From Sternotherus odoratus (lineage: Eukaryota; Chordata; Testudines; Kinosternidae): a DNA stretch of 64,000 nt. Where the stretch lies: the NCBI GenBank assembly GCA_032164245.1, contig JAVMKO010000003.1, positions 44,456,890-44,520,889 of the forward strand. The letters are read 5' to 3'. Shown piece after piece: positions 1-12,164 of this stretch. A program made the translations under genes and the position numbers. The notes under the pieces were generated by a model. The model ran no database searches and was not told the origin of the DNA. It saw only the letters and a list, made by a program, of their open reading frames with translations. Within the stretch, counting starts at the first letter, position 1. Every line of letters starts with the position of its first letter.

Positions 1-1420
1 CTGGGATAGGCAGCATTCAGTTACCCCAGCATTGGTACCAATAGGCCAATTGCCCCTCCACTGAGGACTAGACTAGACTATTTCTTATGGGGATTTAGCA
101 TCAAGATTAGCCACTTCCATCAAGAGAGTTATCCATGCCCATGCTTGTTTTCCTTCTGCAAATTTTCTTTTGCATAATTAATTACCTCATGCATGATGGG
201 AATGATCCTTTCCCTTGTTGACTCATGTATAAAATCAGTTCAATGATTTTTACACTGCTCAAAAAGGTTGAGCATGTAGAACAATTGTTTTATGTAGGTG
301 AGTAATGTCCATGTCTTGCCCCTGTATCAGGATTTTACTTTAAAAATTTTGTTCAGGTTCCTTTGTATTTTATGTGCTACCTGCTGTAAGAGTTAAACAC
401 TGACTTTTTCTGTGATTTAAGCTGTGCACAGAAGAGCCAGAATAAAGGCAAACAGTGAGGGAGACCAACTGTGCCAACTTTCTGTCAGTCTTTCACGCTG
501 ATTATAAGTCTCACACTGCGCAGTTACCCCTTGGAGTATTTTACAAAAGATAGAAAATTCTGTTGAAAAGGTAAATGGAATTAATTTAGAAAAAAATTGA
601 AAGAATTTTCTGACAGGCTTTGTTCTAATGAAGTAAGGAATTACTTCTGTATCGTTTACATTCAGCGGGCACAGTAAAGCTTGCTGATAATCTGAGTGGT
701 TTTATAAAGTAGCACTGAATGTGGGAGATAGCTTAGCCTGTGCTACAATTTAGTTGTTTTAGAAATAATTTTTCTCCTTAATATGACTGATTTTAAGATG
801 TTGTGAAAAACAGATTTTTTTCCCTTGCCAGAAAACATTTTTTATGCACCTTCCTATTCAGGAAACACTGGAATGCAAGCATTTCTCACTTTGCTATCTG
901 ATAACATTTCAGATTAGCCAAAAAAGGTTGCAACAAACTGTGTTAATATTATTTTAATCTTATGCACATCAGAAGTAGCATGGTTTTACTTGAAGAACAA
1001 AGCATTCAAGTTTTCTTCCATATTGTTAATTAAACTGGGCAGTTTTATAAATCAGCTTAATCTCTTCTTTAAATATTCACTGTTAATTTAGACTGTATGG
1101 TGGTATAATTTCATCATGCGTTATTCAATGAATAACTAATTCAAATTGGCTTTGTGCATATGATTGTCTATTTAAATAAAATAACTTCCATTTTAGTTAT
1201 CCAGGAACATACTGTATATATACCACCACAATTGGGGCCATATTGTACCATTATTTAACTGATTTCAATGAAGACCTGCTTAAAAAATGATAGCACAATA
1301 GACCTTTAGTATATTTTTGAAAAGCATTAAATAATATTTCTCTGTGGTGTAGGTAATATCCCTCTTTGTGACACCAGAGTCATTCAAATTTAGAGAACTG
1401 GAGTTACAGATCTTAGGGTA
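1..1420. other. AT-rich intergenic DNA, no gene seen
   Basis: No open reading frame with recognisable protein content and no clear repeat ends were found on either strand. The sequence is AT-rich with only short homopolymer runs. Confidence 0.6.
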
Positions 1421-1680
1421 ACTTTCAGATGTGCCTAAATCCCATTTCCATTGAGACTTCGGTGCCTAAGGGCTAGATCCAAAAGGATACTGAGAGGCCT
1501 CAGTGCCTCTTTACGTGCCCAAGTCCACCATCTAGGTACCACTGACATTCACAAAACCATTGTTCAGCTGCTGCCTAGCCCTGTAGGCACTTAAATTCCC
1601 ATAGGCACCTAAGTTTCTGCTTGTGGGTATGTGCAAACCCTGACTGTGCCCCATACCTACTGAGCTGTTTAGAGCCCTTG
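1421..1680. repeat. Degraded interspersed repeat with 'GGTGCCTAA' motifs
   Basis: The segment carries repeated and inverted motifs of the form GTGCCTAAAT / TAGGCACTTAA / AGGCACCTAAG around 1433-1612. Shorter pieces of the same kind occur near 3030-3065 and 15545-15575. This looks like an old palindromic repeat common in turtle DNA. The family name is not known to me and the ends are not defined. Confidence 0.35.
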
Positions 1681-2534
1681 CCTGTGACTAAGCCTGGCTA
1701 GGAGTCTCAAACTAGGCCACCCAAAAGAGGGGGGGGATGCCCCTTCTGGATCCTAGCACCCCCAGAAGTCTGTAAACAACACCCACATGTGCACATGCTC
1801 TACTCACACTAAGACCCAGATGGTGGCTTCTCCTTCCATGTGATTTTGGCAAAAAACTGCAGGGGAGCCAGCCAGACACTCCAGTTGGTAGGGACAGAAG
1901 TGGCCAAAGCAGGGACCTGAAGGCATTTGACTGGACTTTCTCTGCCTTGTGCTGAGTGACTGTTCCTGCCAACCTTCTCCCTCCCTCCCACAGTGTTGCT
2001 TCACCCCACACCTGCAGGGCCGGATATACACTTTACACGTCCCTAGACACCTCATTTTCAGTACCCCCCATCTACAGCTGACCCTCATGTTTTCCATAAA
2101 AAATAAAACTTTTAACCCACTTTTAACTTTTAGGCACCCCCTAGGCATGTGCCTGCTGGAAATCTGGCCCTGCATATCCACACCTTGACCTGTTCTCTCA
2201 GCCCATTTCCTTCCCATTTAGCTGATCCCCTAAATGCCCCCCACCCTGTGAAAAAATCCTATGGCACTAGCATGCCACTTGCTGCCATCACATTGTTGAC
2301 TCTGCTTGTGGGTTCTACCCCTCCCCCCACCTGCATCTGTCTTGTCTGTGTAACCCCAAGGTGGTCCCCTGAGCTCTTGGGGCTCTGTGTGCTGGTAGCT
2401 TGGGTGGGAGACGGCACTGTCTCTGGTAGGCAGGGGGCCAAGGGCAGACTCAGCCTCTCCTAGGCAAGTCAGTGAGCAACATGAGAGACACCATGTTGAG
2501 TGCCGGGGCCCTGTCGGCGCAGGGGGCAGAGAGC

Positions 2535-2568
<34 letters not shown>

Positions 2569-3186
2569 CAGTGTCTGATAGAAAGGAGGCGGCAGAGTCA
2601 AATGGCTGATGTGAAAGCAGGGGAAGAAGAGCTAGTCTGACCAATGGGAAGTGAGATGGCTGCCCCTGTGCACTCTGGGGAGGGGAGAAGCCAATCTGAG
2701 TAGTGTGGAGCTGGTAAGTCCCAGGACTGCACCCAGGTCCCCCTGAGAAATGGCTTCTGGGGATCCGGAGGCAAGGATTTGAAACTAGACAAATGCCTGA
2801 ATCACTGGGCTATTGGCAGGGGGGGGCGGGGAGGGGGAGGACGCAGGGGGAAGTGTAGGGTGACCAGATGTCTCTATTTTATAGGGAGCGGGGAATCTTT
2901 TCCCCTCTGTTTTCTTTTTTCAAGAAAGGGCTCACTTGCCTTACAGGACTAACTGCGGGAGAGGATTTGCAACTGAGAATGCCAAGTGGAGACAGGCACT
3001 TCCCTCTACCTGTCAGTCAGTTGTTTAAGGCCCAGATCAATGGGAGTTAGGCACCCAAGTACCTTTGTGGATCTAGCTCCTATGCCCTTCCCTTTCCTCT
3101 TCATTTTTCTTCTGGATAGCTTCGGTGGCTTGCTAGCTTCTGGGAATCTCTTTGTTAGGCACCAAACTCTTCCCATATAATGCAGG
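1681..3186. other. Low-copy DNA, no gene; one microsatellite and MITE remnant
   Basis: Short overlapping ORFs on both strands (60-137 codons) have no recognisable domains and disagree in frame, so none is called as a gene. Around 2863-2895 the sequence matches one end of the MITE family also present at 40891-41029 and 57351-57467 (GGGTGACCAGATGTC...). The rest is not recognised. Confidence 0.5.
2536..2566. repeat. (GT)n microsatellite
   Basis: About 15 uninterrupted GT units. It causes the His/Thr-rich spurious ORFs on the minus strand. Confidence 0.95.
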
Positions 3187-3320
3187 TGTCATAAGTGTAA
3201 AGTGCTGGAGAGGGTTAATGTTACCTGAGAACAAGTGACGTAAGAGCTTCCCTGCCACGAGGCAAGGAGGGAGTTTAGTTTCAGTTTGAGTTGGGCTGGC
3301 CATGTAGCTTGGCAAGGGTC
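3187..3320 (+). mobile_element. LTR fragment (5' end only)
   Basis: It starts TGTCATAAGTGTAAAGTG and follows, for about 130 bases, the reverse complement of the right end of the solo LTR at 39813-40606. Similarity is lost after about 3315, so this copy is truncated. It gives independent support for the terminus of that LTR family. Confidence 0.6.
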
Positions 3321-4129
3321 CCTGAATAATTTTTAACTTGGAGTATTTTTCTCATTTTACCTTCTCATAGCCTGTTGAAGGTTCAATTGAGCCATATCTT
3401 TTTTTTTTTTATCAATATGAGGCATTATGAAAAGAATACCAGATCCGTGATGGAGGGACAGGGCTTGATTTTGTCAGACTGACAGGTGTACATTTATTGT
3501 GTGACAGACTACACCCTGGCACTCACACCCTACACGGTGTTGTAATAATCTTTGTACAATATATGCCATATAAGGTATCATAATTTTCTGGTTAATACTG
3601 TCCTTATAAATATTTATAGTAACATTGTATGTGAAGTTCAAAGATTCCCCTATATGATGTTATTAAACAAATGTTCCAAACCCCACAGCGCTGCCCAGGC
3701 AAAAGTCAGCAAATAGGTCTGTCCTAAACAAAGGAATGTGTGCTTGCCTTAATTTGCATTTAAGCAATATAAACAGCCATGAAGCAGGAAGGGAAAACAA
3801 AGGAAGCTCAAATGGGTGAAAAAAAAAAAAACAACAGGAGGGAACTCTTTGTCTCCTGGTTTTGCTAGTTCTCAGCTGGAAATATTTTTCAAGAAGGGGA
3901 TTGAAACAATAAAAAGGAGAAGCAAACACCCAAAGACTCCCCTTGTCCTCTTTCTGTCCTTAGCATTCTCTGTACTTGAGAAGACAAAGGAAACAGCCAT
4001 TGGACTTTGGGGGAAAGGTTCTGAACTATAAAGGTTAATCAGTAATCATGCTGGAAGCATGTGGTGAGAAATTTTGCTTGAATCTAATAGAGTTGGTTAA
4101 TGTAAGGACTAGAAAGCATGTTATCTTTA

Positions 4130-5689
4130 CAGCAGAACCTCAGAGTTACATGTAACCCTTCTGCCCATCAGAGTTGGCAGCAACAAGGGCCGGGTTCAGT
4201 ATCCAGGGGTTCCATTCTAAGGACACAATACAAAACCGGCTCGAGCCCCCACCCAGTGACCTGGGACAACAATATAGCACCCTTCTGGGCGCCTCTAAGA
4301 GGCAATACTTCCCCTCTCGCAAGCACAGAGTCTGAGTGTACCAAAACCCCTTTAATGACAGAGAGAAACACTGTGGCATATTATTGGGTAAATACCACAA
4401 ACAAAAGTCACAACCCAAACCATGAACCAGAATCCCCCCCCACACACACACACACACTCACACGCCAATGGCAGTGTCCTTTCCCTTGGGTTCTTGAGTC
4501 CAACAGCCCCAGCAGAGTTCAAAAGTTCATAGCGGAGTTGTACCTCCCCACCGAGGTGGGGGGGGGGGCAGGTTATGGGGCACCTTACGTGGTCAGAGGC
4601 CGACTGCCCCGCCTCTCCAGTCATGCTGGTCACTCCACTAGCCGCCCTGCTAGCCGACACAGGAACGGCTCTGCCAGCGGTCTCTGGAACGGGTCCACTC
4701 GCCGCACCAGAACTGCTCAGGGCCCCCCACTTAAGATAAAGCTCAGTGATTTTTCAGCTCTTAAGTGATTTCAGCTCATAGTGGGGGGGGGCCTTAGTGC
4801 AGAAGCACCACCAGACCCAAAGTAACTTCAGCTCAGTAAGCTGAAGTTAGACTCCTAAAGGAAGCAAAAGTCAGCTCTAACATTCCACAGGAGAGAGAGG
4901 CCAGGTGCAATAGGCCTGTGAGGCCCTCAGACAAGGCCCTGACCACAAGGTCTAGGAGCCTATCCACAGCCTCTCTCAATTCAGTGGGTTTTGGAACCCC
5001 TGTCCCTTGTCTAGTGAGCGCTACCCAGCTGATGGCGAGTCCCTCCAGCATGCCAAAGGCCAAATCAATGTCCCAACCCCTCATTCACATAAACAGGTTA
5101 ATCAGCACTCTATCATTCTTGCCCCAATACTACAGAAACTGGGGGTCCCACAGTAGCCAAAGTGATCATTTTGGCTGTTAGAGTGCAGGCCAGGTGCGGT
5201 GGGTGTGTCTAAGCAAATCAGGTGTTATTTTCCAAAAGTTACTGCAATTTCTGCAAATCACCACTGGATGTCACCCATACTGACACTGCAAAGTCATTGC
5301 AATTCCTGCAATTCCCTGACACTGCTTACATCCAAACACCTTGGGAATGGAGGTTGTTCGTAACTCTGAAAGGCTTGTAAACATTATGGTTGATCTTTCA
5401 AAACTTTACAACTGAACGTTGACTTACTACAGCTTTGAAACCTTAGTGTGCAGAAGAAAAGTGCTGCTTTTAGCCATCTTAATTTAAATGAAATAATCAC
5501 AGAAACAGTTTCCTTACCTTGTCAAATCTTTTTTTAAATGTTCCCTTTGTTTTTCAGTAGTTTACATTTAATACGGTACTGTACTCTATTTGCTTTCTTT
5601 TTTGTCTCTGCTGCTGCCTGATTGTGTACTTCCAGTTCCGAATGAGGTGTGCGGTTGACTGGTAAGTTCGTAACTCTGAGGTTCTACTG
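4130..5689. mobile_element. Tigger-like (pogo/mariner) MITE, itself interrupted
   Basis: The termini are near-perfect inverted repeats: CAGCAGAACCTCAGAGTTAC at 4130-4149, and the reverse complement CAGTAGAACCTCAGAGTTAC at 5670-5689. They are flanked by the dinucleotide TA on both sides (4128-4129 and 5690-5691), the target duplication expected of Tc1/mariner elements. Only 20 bases of the left part remain before a second element starts at 4151; the body resumes near 5331 and includes AT-rich non-coding sequence. No transposase reading frame is visible. Confidence 0.75.
4151..5325. mobile_element. LTR-like element nested in the Tigger-like MITE
   Basis: The inserted segment starts TGTAACCCTTCTGCCC and is flanked by the same five bases, TTACA, at 4146-4150 and 5326-5330. 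This fits an LTR retroelement target duplication. It contains a (CA)n tract near 4440-4456 and a G-run near 4556-4568. If the canonical TG...CA rule is enforced the right end could instead be 5330, so the right boundary is uncertain by five bases. No protein-coding capacity is seen. Confidence 0.55.
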
Positions 5690-5850
5690 TATTTTTCTTG
5701 TAACCATTTCTGATTTTTATGCCTCATTACTTGTATTCACTTAAACGCTATCTCTTTGTAGTTAATAAAACTTGTTTTAGCAAATCCAGTGTGTTGAAGT
5801 GTCCGGATAACTCTATTGATAGGTTTTGGGCATTTACAAAACTGCAATGA

Positions 5851-7429
5851 CAGTTGGCAGCTATAACATGAATTTTGGAATGAATCCCAGATGACAGAAT
5901 CAAAAATGTACATAAAAAAACAATAATAAAAAGAAGCTTATACTGAGGAAGTACAGATTTGGACAGCATAGTAATTACTGGAATAAATAGTCATTTTATT
6001 TATTAGCTTTTCTATGGTACATATTTCAATATTTCTGAGCACCAAGCCATAGAAATTTCACTAATTTAAGCCATTAAAAATCACAAGATTTTAAAAAATA
6101 AACATGGGTTTCTTTGTCTTCTTTTAAGCCTACAGAGTTCATGTTTTCAAGCTTTACTATGCAAACATGAGCTTTGGACATTTACTTTTATACAAAATGA
6201 AAGTTCATACAGTTATGTAATCACACCTTAAGGTTGAGGCTTTAAGAAAAACAAAACATTACAAGTATTAATAAAATCATGAGCATTGGTATCACTGCCT
6301 TAGTACTGGAACATAATGAATTTATCTTTATCTTACCTTTTGTGGTAAGGAAGCATGACTGTTCTGGTTTCACAGATGAGGAGCCAAGGCACAGAGACAT
6401 TAAATGATTTGGTCAAGGACATGCAGGAAGTCTGTGGTAGGGACACAAATCAAACACAATTTCCGTGAATCCCAGCCCTGTGCCTTAACTGCATGACCAT
6501 CCTTAGCACTGCCAACTTCAATGTTCCAAAATCGTGAGACTGGCTTAAAAATAATGAGATTAAAATAAAATAAATACATTTTGTGGTCTTCTAAGTTTTG
6601 GAACCTTAAGGGCATGAGAGGTATGTATATGACTTTTTAAATTATTTCCTCTGAACTCTGAGGGCTAAATTCCTTTTTTTTTTTAAAGGAAAGCAGAGAT
6701 TTTCAAATACTCATAACTCCAGGGGTTGGGCTTTAAGAAAAAACAATTATCACGAGACTTTAATGACAAACATTAGTTGCCATTTTCTTCAACCTGCTTT
6801 CCATTCTTGACTGAAGCATTTTTGCTGCTGTTTCACATGGTGGGCCTGAACAATGAAGTGATAATGCATAGCTGTACAGCTGGAATCAGATGCTAGCACT
6901 GATGTGAGATCCTTGCCAAAATTCCTCACAGGATTCTCTCTGTTGAAAAGCCAACTCATCTCCACATGTAGCCAGCTCTATTCATATATTCCTCTCAGAG
7001 TTAGTGACAATAAATATTATAAAATCACACAAATCCAGATGGCATGGATTATAGTTGCCAGCCGTTCAACTACTTGTGAGTTCTATCTCTTGTTCTGCAG
7101 CTTTGCGCACACACAAAAACACAGTCAGTCCCCTTTAGTTTTGTTGTAATTATTTTTAAGCCACCCTTCACCCACAGATATTTTCAATTCTTGGTGTACA
7201 AGAAGTGTAGGAGCATACCAAATTGTTGATAGCAAATCAAAGATTTGGCCACCATACATGTTTTCAAATGGTGGCCTTAACCCCTCCTAAAACAAGAGCA
7301 TCCCAATTTTTATATTTGAAGAGAGACTGTTTCAGGAATTCTACTTATATATGCTAAGTTTTTTAGATAAAAAATTCCCAGTTAGTACATTTTCCTAATA
7401 TTTAATGCTGCAAAAACAAGGGGAAACTG
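5851..7429. other. AT-rich intergenic DNA with one MIR-like fragment
   Basis: No gene is recognised. Apart from the MIR-like piece at 6355-6500, the sequence shows only short A/T runs. The small ORFs here have no recognisable content. Confidence 0.5.
6355..6500 (+). mobile_element. MIR / core-SINE fragment
   Basis: Contains the MIR-type core and 3' half: 'TTTCACAGATGAGGAGCC.AGGCACAGAGA..TTAAATGATTTG..CAAGG.CATGCAGGAAGTCTGTGG' and then 'ATCCCAGCCCTGTGCCTTAACTGCATGACC'. Divergence is high, as expected for an ancient amniote SINE. Confidence 0.65.
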
Positions 7430-7515
7430 CTACTGAATCAAGAACTGGAAAGGACTTTGAGAGCTCATCTTGTCCAGTTCCCTGCATTCATGGCAGGCCT
7501 AAGTATTATCTAGAC

Positions 7516-8073
7516 CAGTGGTCGCCAACCTTTTGGTCCTCAGGGACCACTAAAGTGGCACGGCGCTCCCCCCCCCCCCCGCTCGACCGACTCGCCCCCC
7601 CCCCGCTCGAACGCTGCTGCTTGGCCCTCCCCCTCCCCCGGCTCAAACTCTGCGGCTCGGCCCTCCCCCTCCCCCAGCTCGAACGCTGCGGCTCGGCCCT
7701 CCCCCTCCCCCGGCTGCAGCGGCGCGCCTCGGGCCTCCCCCCCCCAGCTCCAGCAGCGCGGCTCGGGCCTCCCCCCCCAGCTCCAGCGGCGCGGCTCGGG
7801 CCTCCCCCCCCAGCTCCAGCGGCTCGGCTCGGGCCTCCCCCCCCCAGCTCCAGCGGCTCGGCTCGGGCCTCCCCCCCCAGCTCCAGCGGCGCGGCGCGAG
7901 CCCGGAGGCAGTAGCGAGCCAGCGCTTGCTGGCCGCCGGGGACGGGGCGGGACAGGTGCCCGCAACCTCTTGCCTGCCCAGAGGGGTGGCCATGAGGGAG
8001 CCCGGTGCCGCGGACCACTCAAATTTTCCTGCGGACCACCAGTGGTCCGCAGACCACCGGTTGGCGACCACTG
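7516..8073. mobile_element. Non-autonomous hAT transposon with GC-rich internal repeats
   Basis: The left end CAGTGGTCGCCAACC is exactly the reverse complement of the right end GGTTGGCGACCACTG. The element is flanked by a perfect 8-bp duplication ATCTAGAC (7508-7515 and 8074-8081), the hallmark of the hAT superfamily. The interior (about 7566-7910) is an imperfect C-rich minisatellite with a period of about 30-34 bp. This creates long Pro/Ala/Arg-rich and Gly/Glu-rich ORFs that are not genes. No transposase is present. Confidence 0.92.
7566..7910. repeat. C-rich minisatellite inside the hAT element
   Basis: Roughly ten imperfect units, each with a C7-C12 run followed by an AGCTCCAGCGGCTCGGCTCG-like segment. 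The strand bias is extreme (C on plus, G on minus). Confidence 0.85.
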
Positions 8074-9369
8074 ATCTAGACCATCCCTGACAGATGCTCT
8101 TAAAAATCTCCAATGATGGAAACTCCACAACTTCCCTAGGCAATTTATTCCAGTGGTTAACCACCATGACAATAAGGAAGTTTTTCCTAATGTCCAACGT
8201 AAACCTCCCTTGCTGCAATTTAAGCCCATTGCTTCTTGTCCTATCCTCAGAGGTTCAGAAAAACATTTCTTCCTCCTCCTTGTAACGTTTTTATGTACTT
8301 GACAACTGTTACGTCCCCTCTTCATTCTTTTCTTTTCTAGACTAAACAAACCCAAATTTTTCAATCTTCCATCATAGTTCACGTTTTTCTAGACCTTTAA
8401 TCATTTTTGTCGCTCTTCTCTGGACTCTGCAATTTGCCCAGATCCTTCCTGAAATGATACCAGAACTGGACACAATACTCCAAATGAAGCCTAATCAGCA
8501 CAGAATAGACTGTCTTGCTTATAACACTTCTGCTAATATATCCCAGAATGATGTTTGCCTTTTCTGCAACATTCTGCAAGCATTACACTGTTGACTATAT
8601 TTAGCTTGTGATCCACTATTACCCCAGATTCCTTTCTGCAGTACTCCTTTGTAGGCAGTCATTTTCCATTTTGTATGTGTGCAAAACTGATTGTTCCTTC
8701 TTAAATGGATTACTTCGCATTTGTCCTTATTGAATTTCATCCTATTTACTTCAGACCATTTTTCATTTGTCCAGATCATTTTGAATTTTAATCCTGTCCT
8801 CCTAAGCACTTGCAACCCCTCCCAGCTTGGTATCATCCACAAACTTTATAAGTGTACTCTCTATGCCACTATCTAAATAATTGATGAAGTAATGATCATA
8901 CCCTGTCCTGGGTCTTCCTCTTGCTTCTTATGTATTTATAGGATATTTTCTTGTTACCCTTTACATTTCTAGCTAATTTAATCTTGTTTTGTGCTTTGGC
9001 TTTTCTAATTTTGTTCCTGCATATTTGTGTTTGTTTATATTCATCTTTTGTAATTTGACCAAGTTTCTACTTTGTGTAGGACTCTTTTTTGATTTTTAGA
9101 TCATTGAGGATCTCCTGGTTAAGCCAGAGTGGTCTCTTGCCATACTTCCTATCTTTCCTATGCAGGGGATAGTTTGCTCCTATGCCCTGAATAATATCTC
9201 TTTGAAAAACTGCCAAATGTCTTCAATTGTTTTTCCCCTTAGACTCGCCTCCTATGGGATCTTACCTACCAACTCCCTGAGTTTGCTGGTCTGCCTTCTT
9301 GAAATCCATTGTCTTTATTTTGCTGTTCTCCCTCCTATCATTCCTTAGTCATGAACTATCATTTCATGA

Positions 9370-9529
9370 AGAAAGCGAGGAATACTTGTAGCACCATAGA
9401 ATGCATCCGATGAAGTGGGCTATAGCCCATGAAAGCTTATGCTGAAATAAACTGGTTAGTCTCTAAGGTGCTACAAGTATTCCTCGCTTTCTTTACGGAT
9501 ACAGACTAACACGGCTGCTATTCTTGAAC
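9370..9529 (+). mobile_element. Short retroposon with internal 26-bp inverted repeat
   Basis: The segment is inserted in CR1 and flanked by a 14-bp direct duplication, CTATCATTTCATGA (9356-9369 and 9530-9543). This size is typical of LINE-mediated retroposition. It contains the family signature 'GATGAAGTGGGCTATAGCCC' and 'ACAGACTAACACGGCTGCTA', shared with 37250-37590 and 57492-57612. Bases 9370-9395 are the exact reverse complement of 9467-9492, so the 5' end is an inverted copy of an internal part of the same element. Confidence 0.8.
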
Positions 9530-10904
9530 CTATCATTTCATGATCACTTTCACCCAAGCTGCTTTCCACTTTCAAATTCTCAACCAGTTCCTCCCTATTT
9601 GTCAAAATCCAATCTAGAATTGTCTCTCCCCTAGTAGCTGTCTCCACCTTCTCAAATAAAAAATTGTCTCCAATACATTCCAAGAATCTATTGGATAGTC
9701 TGTGCCCTGCTGTATTATTTTCTCAACAGATGTTTGGGTAGTTGAAGTCCCCCATCACCACCTGTGCTTTGGATGATTTTGTTATCTGTTTAAAAAAAGC
9801 TTCATCCATCTCTTCTTCCTTGTCAGGTGGTCTGTACTAGACCTCTACCATGACATTAAACTGGTTTTTTACCCCCCTTTTTTAAATCGACAAGTCTGTC
9901 TCCTATTTCCATCTCAACCTCAGTCCAAGTGTATACATGTTTAATATATAAGGTAACACCTCTTTCCTTTTTTTCCCCCTGCCTGTCCTTCCTGAGCAAA
10001 CTGTACCCTTCTATACCAATATTTCAGTCATGCGTATTATCCCACCAGGTCTCTGTGATGCCAACTATGTCATAGTTTTGTTTATTTACTAGCATTTTGA
10101 GTTCTTCCTGCTTATTCCCCATACTTCTTGCATTAGTATACAAACATCTAAGATAGTGCTTTGATTCCCCCCCCACACATCCAGTTCTGTTTTGTCTGTC
10201 CTTTTTCCCTGCTATAACAGCCAATGATTCCCCAAATTCAAAACCTTTTCCCAGGTCTCCATGTTCTTGACTTACTTCTGTAGGCTTTGGTCACCTGCTT
10301 CCTTAAAATCTATGTATATATCTAGCTTCAAAAACTGAATTACTATGGCAACTAGTTCTGATAATTTCCATCAAATCATAAGACTCCTGCTTATGATTTG
10401 TTTTTAGCTTTCACAATTTGCTCCAAGCTGTACAATAGTCATCCAACCTAGTTAGGTATGTTTATCAGTAGTTTCTACAAAGCCCAATGGAGATCAGGAC
10501 AACATCCATTGCACTAGGCAGTCTGGAAATATAGAATGATAGTCCCTGACCCAAAGAGTATACAGTTTAAACTCACAAGAGACAAAGGGTTAGGTTGGGG
10601 ATAGGGCTATAATATACAGAGAGTGAACAAAGTGATGGTCTACAAACATCGTTAGTACCATAAGTTTGGGTTTTCTCTCTTTTATTTTTAAATTTTGAGT
10701 GGTGTTTCCTTGGGAAGTGATTAAGTTGAAAAGAGACAAGGAAAGTGGAAAGAATATCAAAGGCAGGAAGCAAGGAAAAAAGGGAAGGTGAGCAGAGGGG
10801 AAAGAATATCCTGAGTAAAAGCTATTAAAAACAACAAAACCATCAGATGCTGAGGACATTATCTAAGTTGGCAGGTCCCTATTACAGTAGCTTTCTTCTT
10901 AGGT

Positions 10905-11110
10905 ATTGGGGAAAACTTTAACAGTACTTAAACTCTGAAACAGGCTTCCAACAGAGGCTGTGGAATACCTGTCATTGAAGGTTTTTAAGAAAGGGTTGGA
11001 CAAACACCTGTCAGAGATGATCTAGGTTTACTTGGTCCTGCCTTTGTGCAGGGGCCTGGACTTGATAACTTCCCAGGGTCCCTTCCAGCCCTACATTTCT
11101 ACGATTTTGT
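10905..11110 (+). mobile_element. CR1 LINE 3' end fragment
   Basis: Has the typical CR1 tail: 'AGAGGCTGTGGAATACC', 'GGTTTTTAAGAAAGGGTTGGACAAAC', then 'CTTGGTCCTGCC..TGTGCAGGGGCCTGGACTTGATAAC' and 'AGGGTCCCTTCCAGCCCTACATTTCTACGATTTT'. It is heavily 5'-truncated. Confidence 0.85.
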
Positions 11111-12164
11111 AATTTTGCTCTGACTGAACCTCTGGCTTGTTCCTCCCAGTATAATTTGTGCCCAAGATCACATGGCTGGGAGGACTTGTGGGGCTGCATA
11201 GTCCCTGGTGCTTTCAGAGTGGAGGGTGGTCTCCTTTACAAAGTTCTGCATCTGGGAGTGCTAGAGAGAGGGGGTACTGGGTCTCAGTTCCTCACTTTCC
11301 CCAGTTTCACATAGTTTCTAAACAGACTGTTTAGCTGCAGAGATTAATCTGCTTAAAATTTTATACTATATTCAACCTTGTGGTAACTGAGTACCTTCTA
11401 ATGCTAAAAATAAAGGGCCAGATCCTGAAATTAGCATAGCTCCATTGACCTTACTGGAATAATACTGATTTACACAAACTGAGGTTTGGCCCAAGAAGGC
11501 TAACACCAGTTAAGGCTTGAGATTTGTGGTCATTCTTGGGTCCAGCAATAGTGAATTCTACAGTGCTGGGGGATCAGGTCTTGAGAAAAACCCAGCCTAC
11601 CATAGGCACCAGCCTCTTTATCAAAACGGTTCACATTATAGGAAGGTATCATTGGATTTTTAGTTCCATGCATGCCTCAGGATTTCAAATACCACATGAG
11701 TCACAGTTGAATGTCTTGTTGTTTCTACTTAACTCCATTGACAGAAACTTACCGTGGGAATTTTGCCCAAGTAAAGAGTGAAGGAGCACACCCAAGAGCA
11801 GCACTGAAGAACATGATTTTGGCCCTGACTACGGATGATTTTGTGATGATGTGATAAACTGCTGTGCCCACATGGCTTTTAGACAGAAAACTCTCTCTCT
11901 TCCACTGCCAGTATTTCTACTGTAGCTACTCTGGGGAAGACACATACCCCTCACTTTCCGCCTCCCCCCCCATGACTCCATCAAGTCTGTAGCACAGAGT
12001 CCCCCAAAATAAGAAACCATATATCCTTCCCTTATGTAAGTACAGAGAAGGTAGCTCAGAAACATCTGTTCTTCCTGTCTCATAACACAAGAGCTATGGG
12101 GATTCAATTACATTAAAATGTGGCAAATTTGAAACTAACAAATTAAATGCTTTTCACACAGCAT

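Larger units (their letters stand above)
3500..5850 (+). mobile_element. Solo LTR, interrupted by a DNA transposon
   Basis: LTR-like sequence starts TGTGACAGACTACACCC at 3500, runs to 4129 and resumes at 5690. The two halves follow the LTR at 28694-29705 in order: both have the 'TTTGCATTTAAG' block, the 'GGAAGCATGTG...GAGAAATTTTGCTT' block and a terminal-region polyadenylation signal (AATAAA at 5764-5769, in the context GTTAATAAAACTTG). The interruption is exactly the element at 4130-5689. The 3' end is approximate. No internal retroviral coding sequence is present. Confidence 0.65.
7430..10260 (-). mobile_element. CR1 LINE, degraded, with two later insertions
   Basis: On the minus strand the translated pieces follow CR1 ORF2 order. 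10024-10224 has the endonuclease start, with 'YTNARSMGNKQEEL' and 'DIVGITETWW'. 9544-9683 has the end of the endonuclease, with 'SDHEMI'. 8397-8579 has the reverse-transcriptase tail, with 'HLEYCVQFW'. 7430-8390 holds the 3' end. Much of the reverse transcriptase is missing between about 8850 and 9350, and stops and frameshifts are frequent, so it is not active. It is split by a hAT element (7516-8073) and a short retroposon (9370-9529). Confidence 0.85.

Noticed and set aside
7405..8382. Long Pro/Arg- and Gly/Glu-rich ORFs (up to 280 codons) on both strands
   Set aside because: They are produced by the C-rich minisatellite within the hAT element and run across element borders. No domain, and the composition follows the repeat period.
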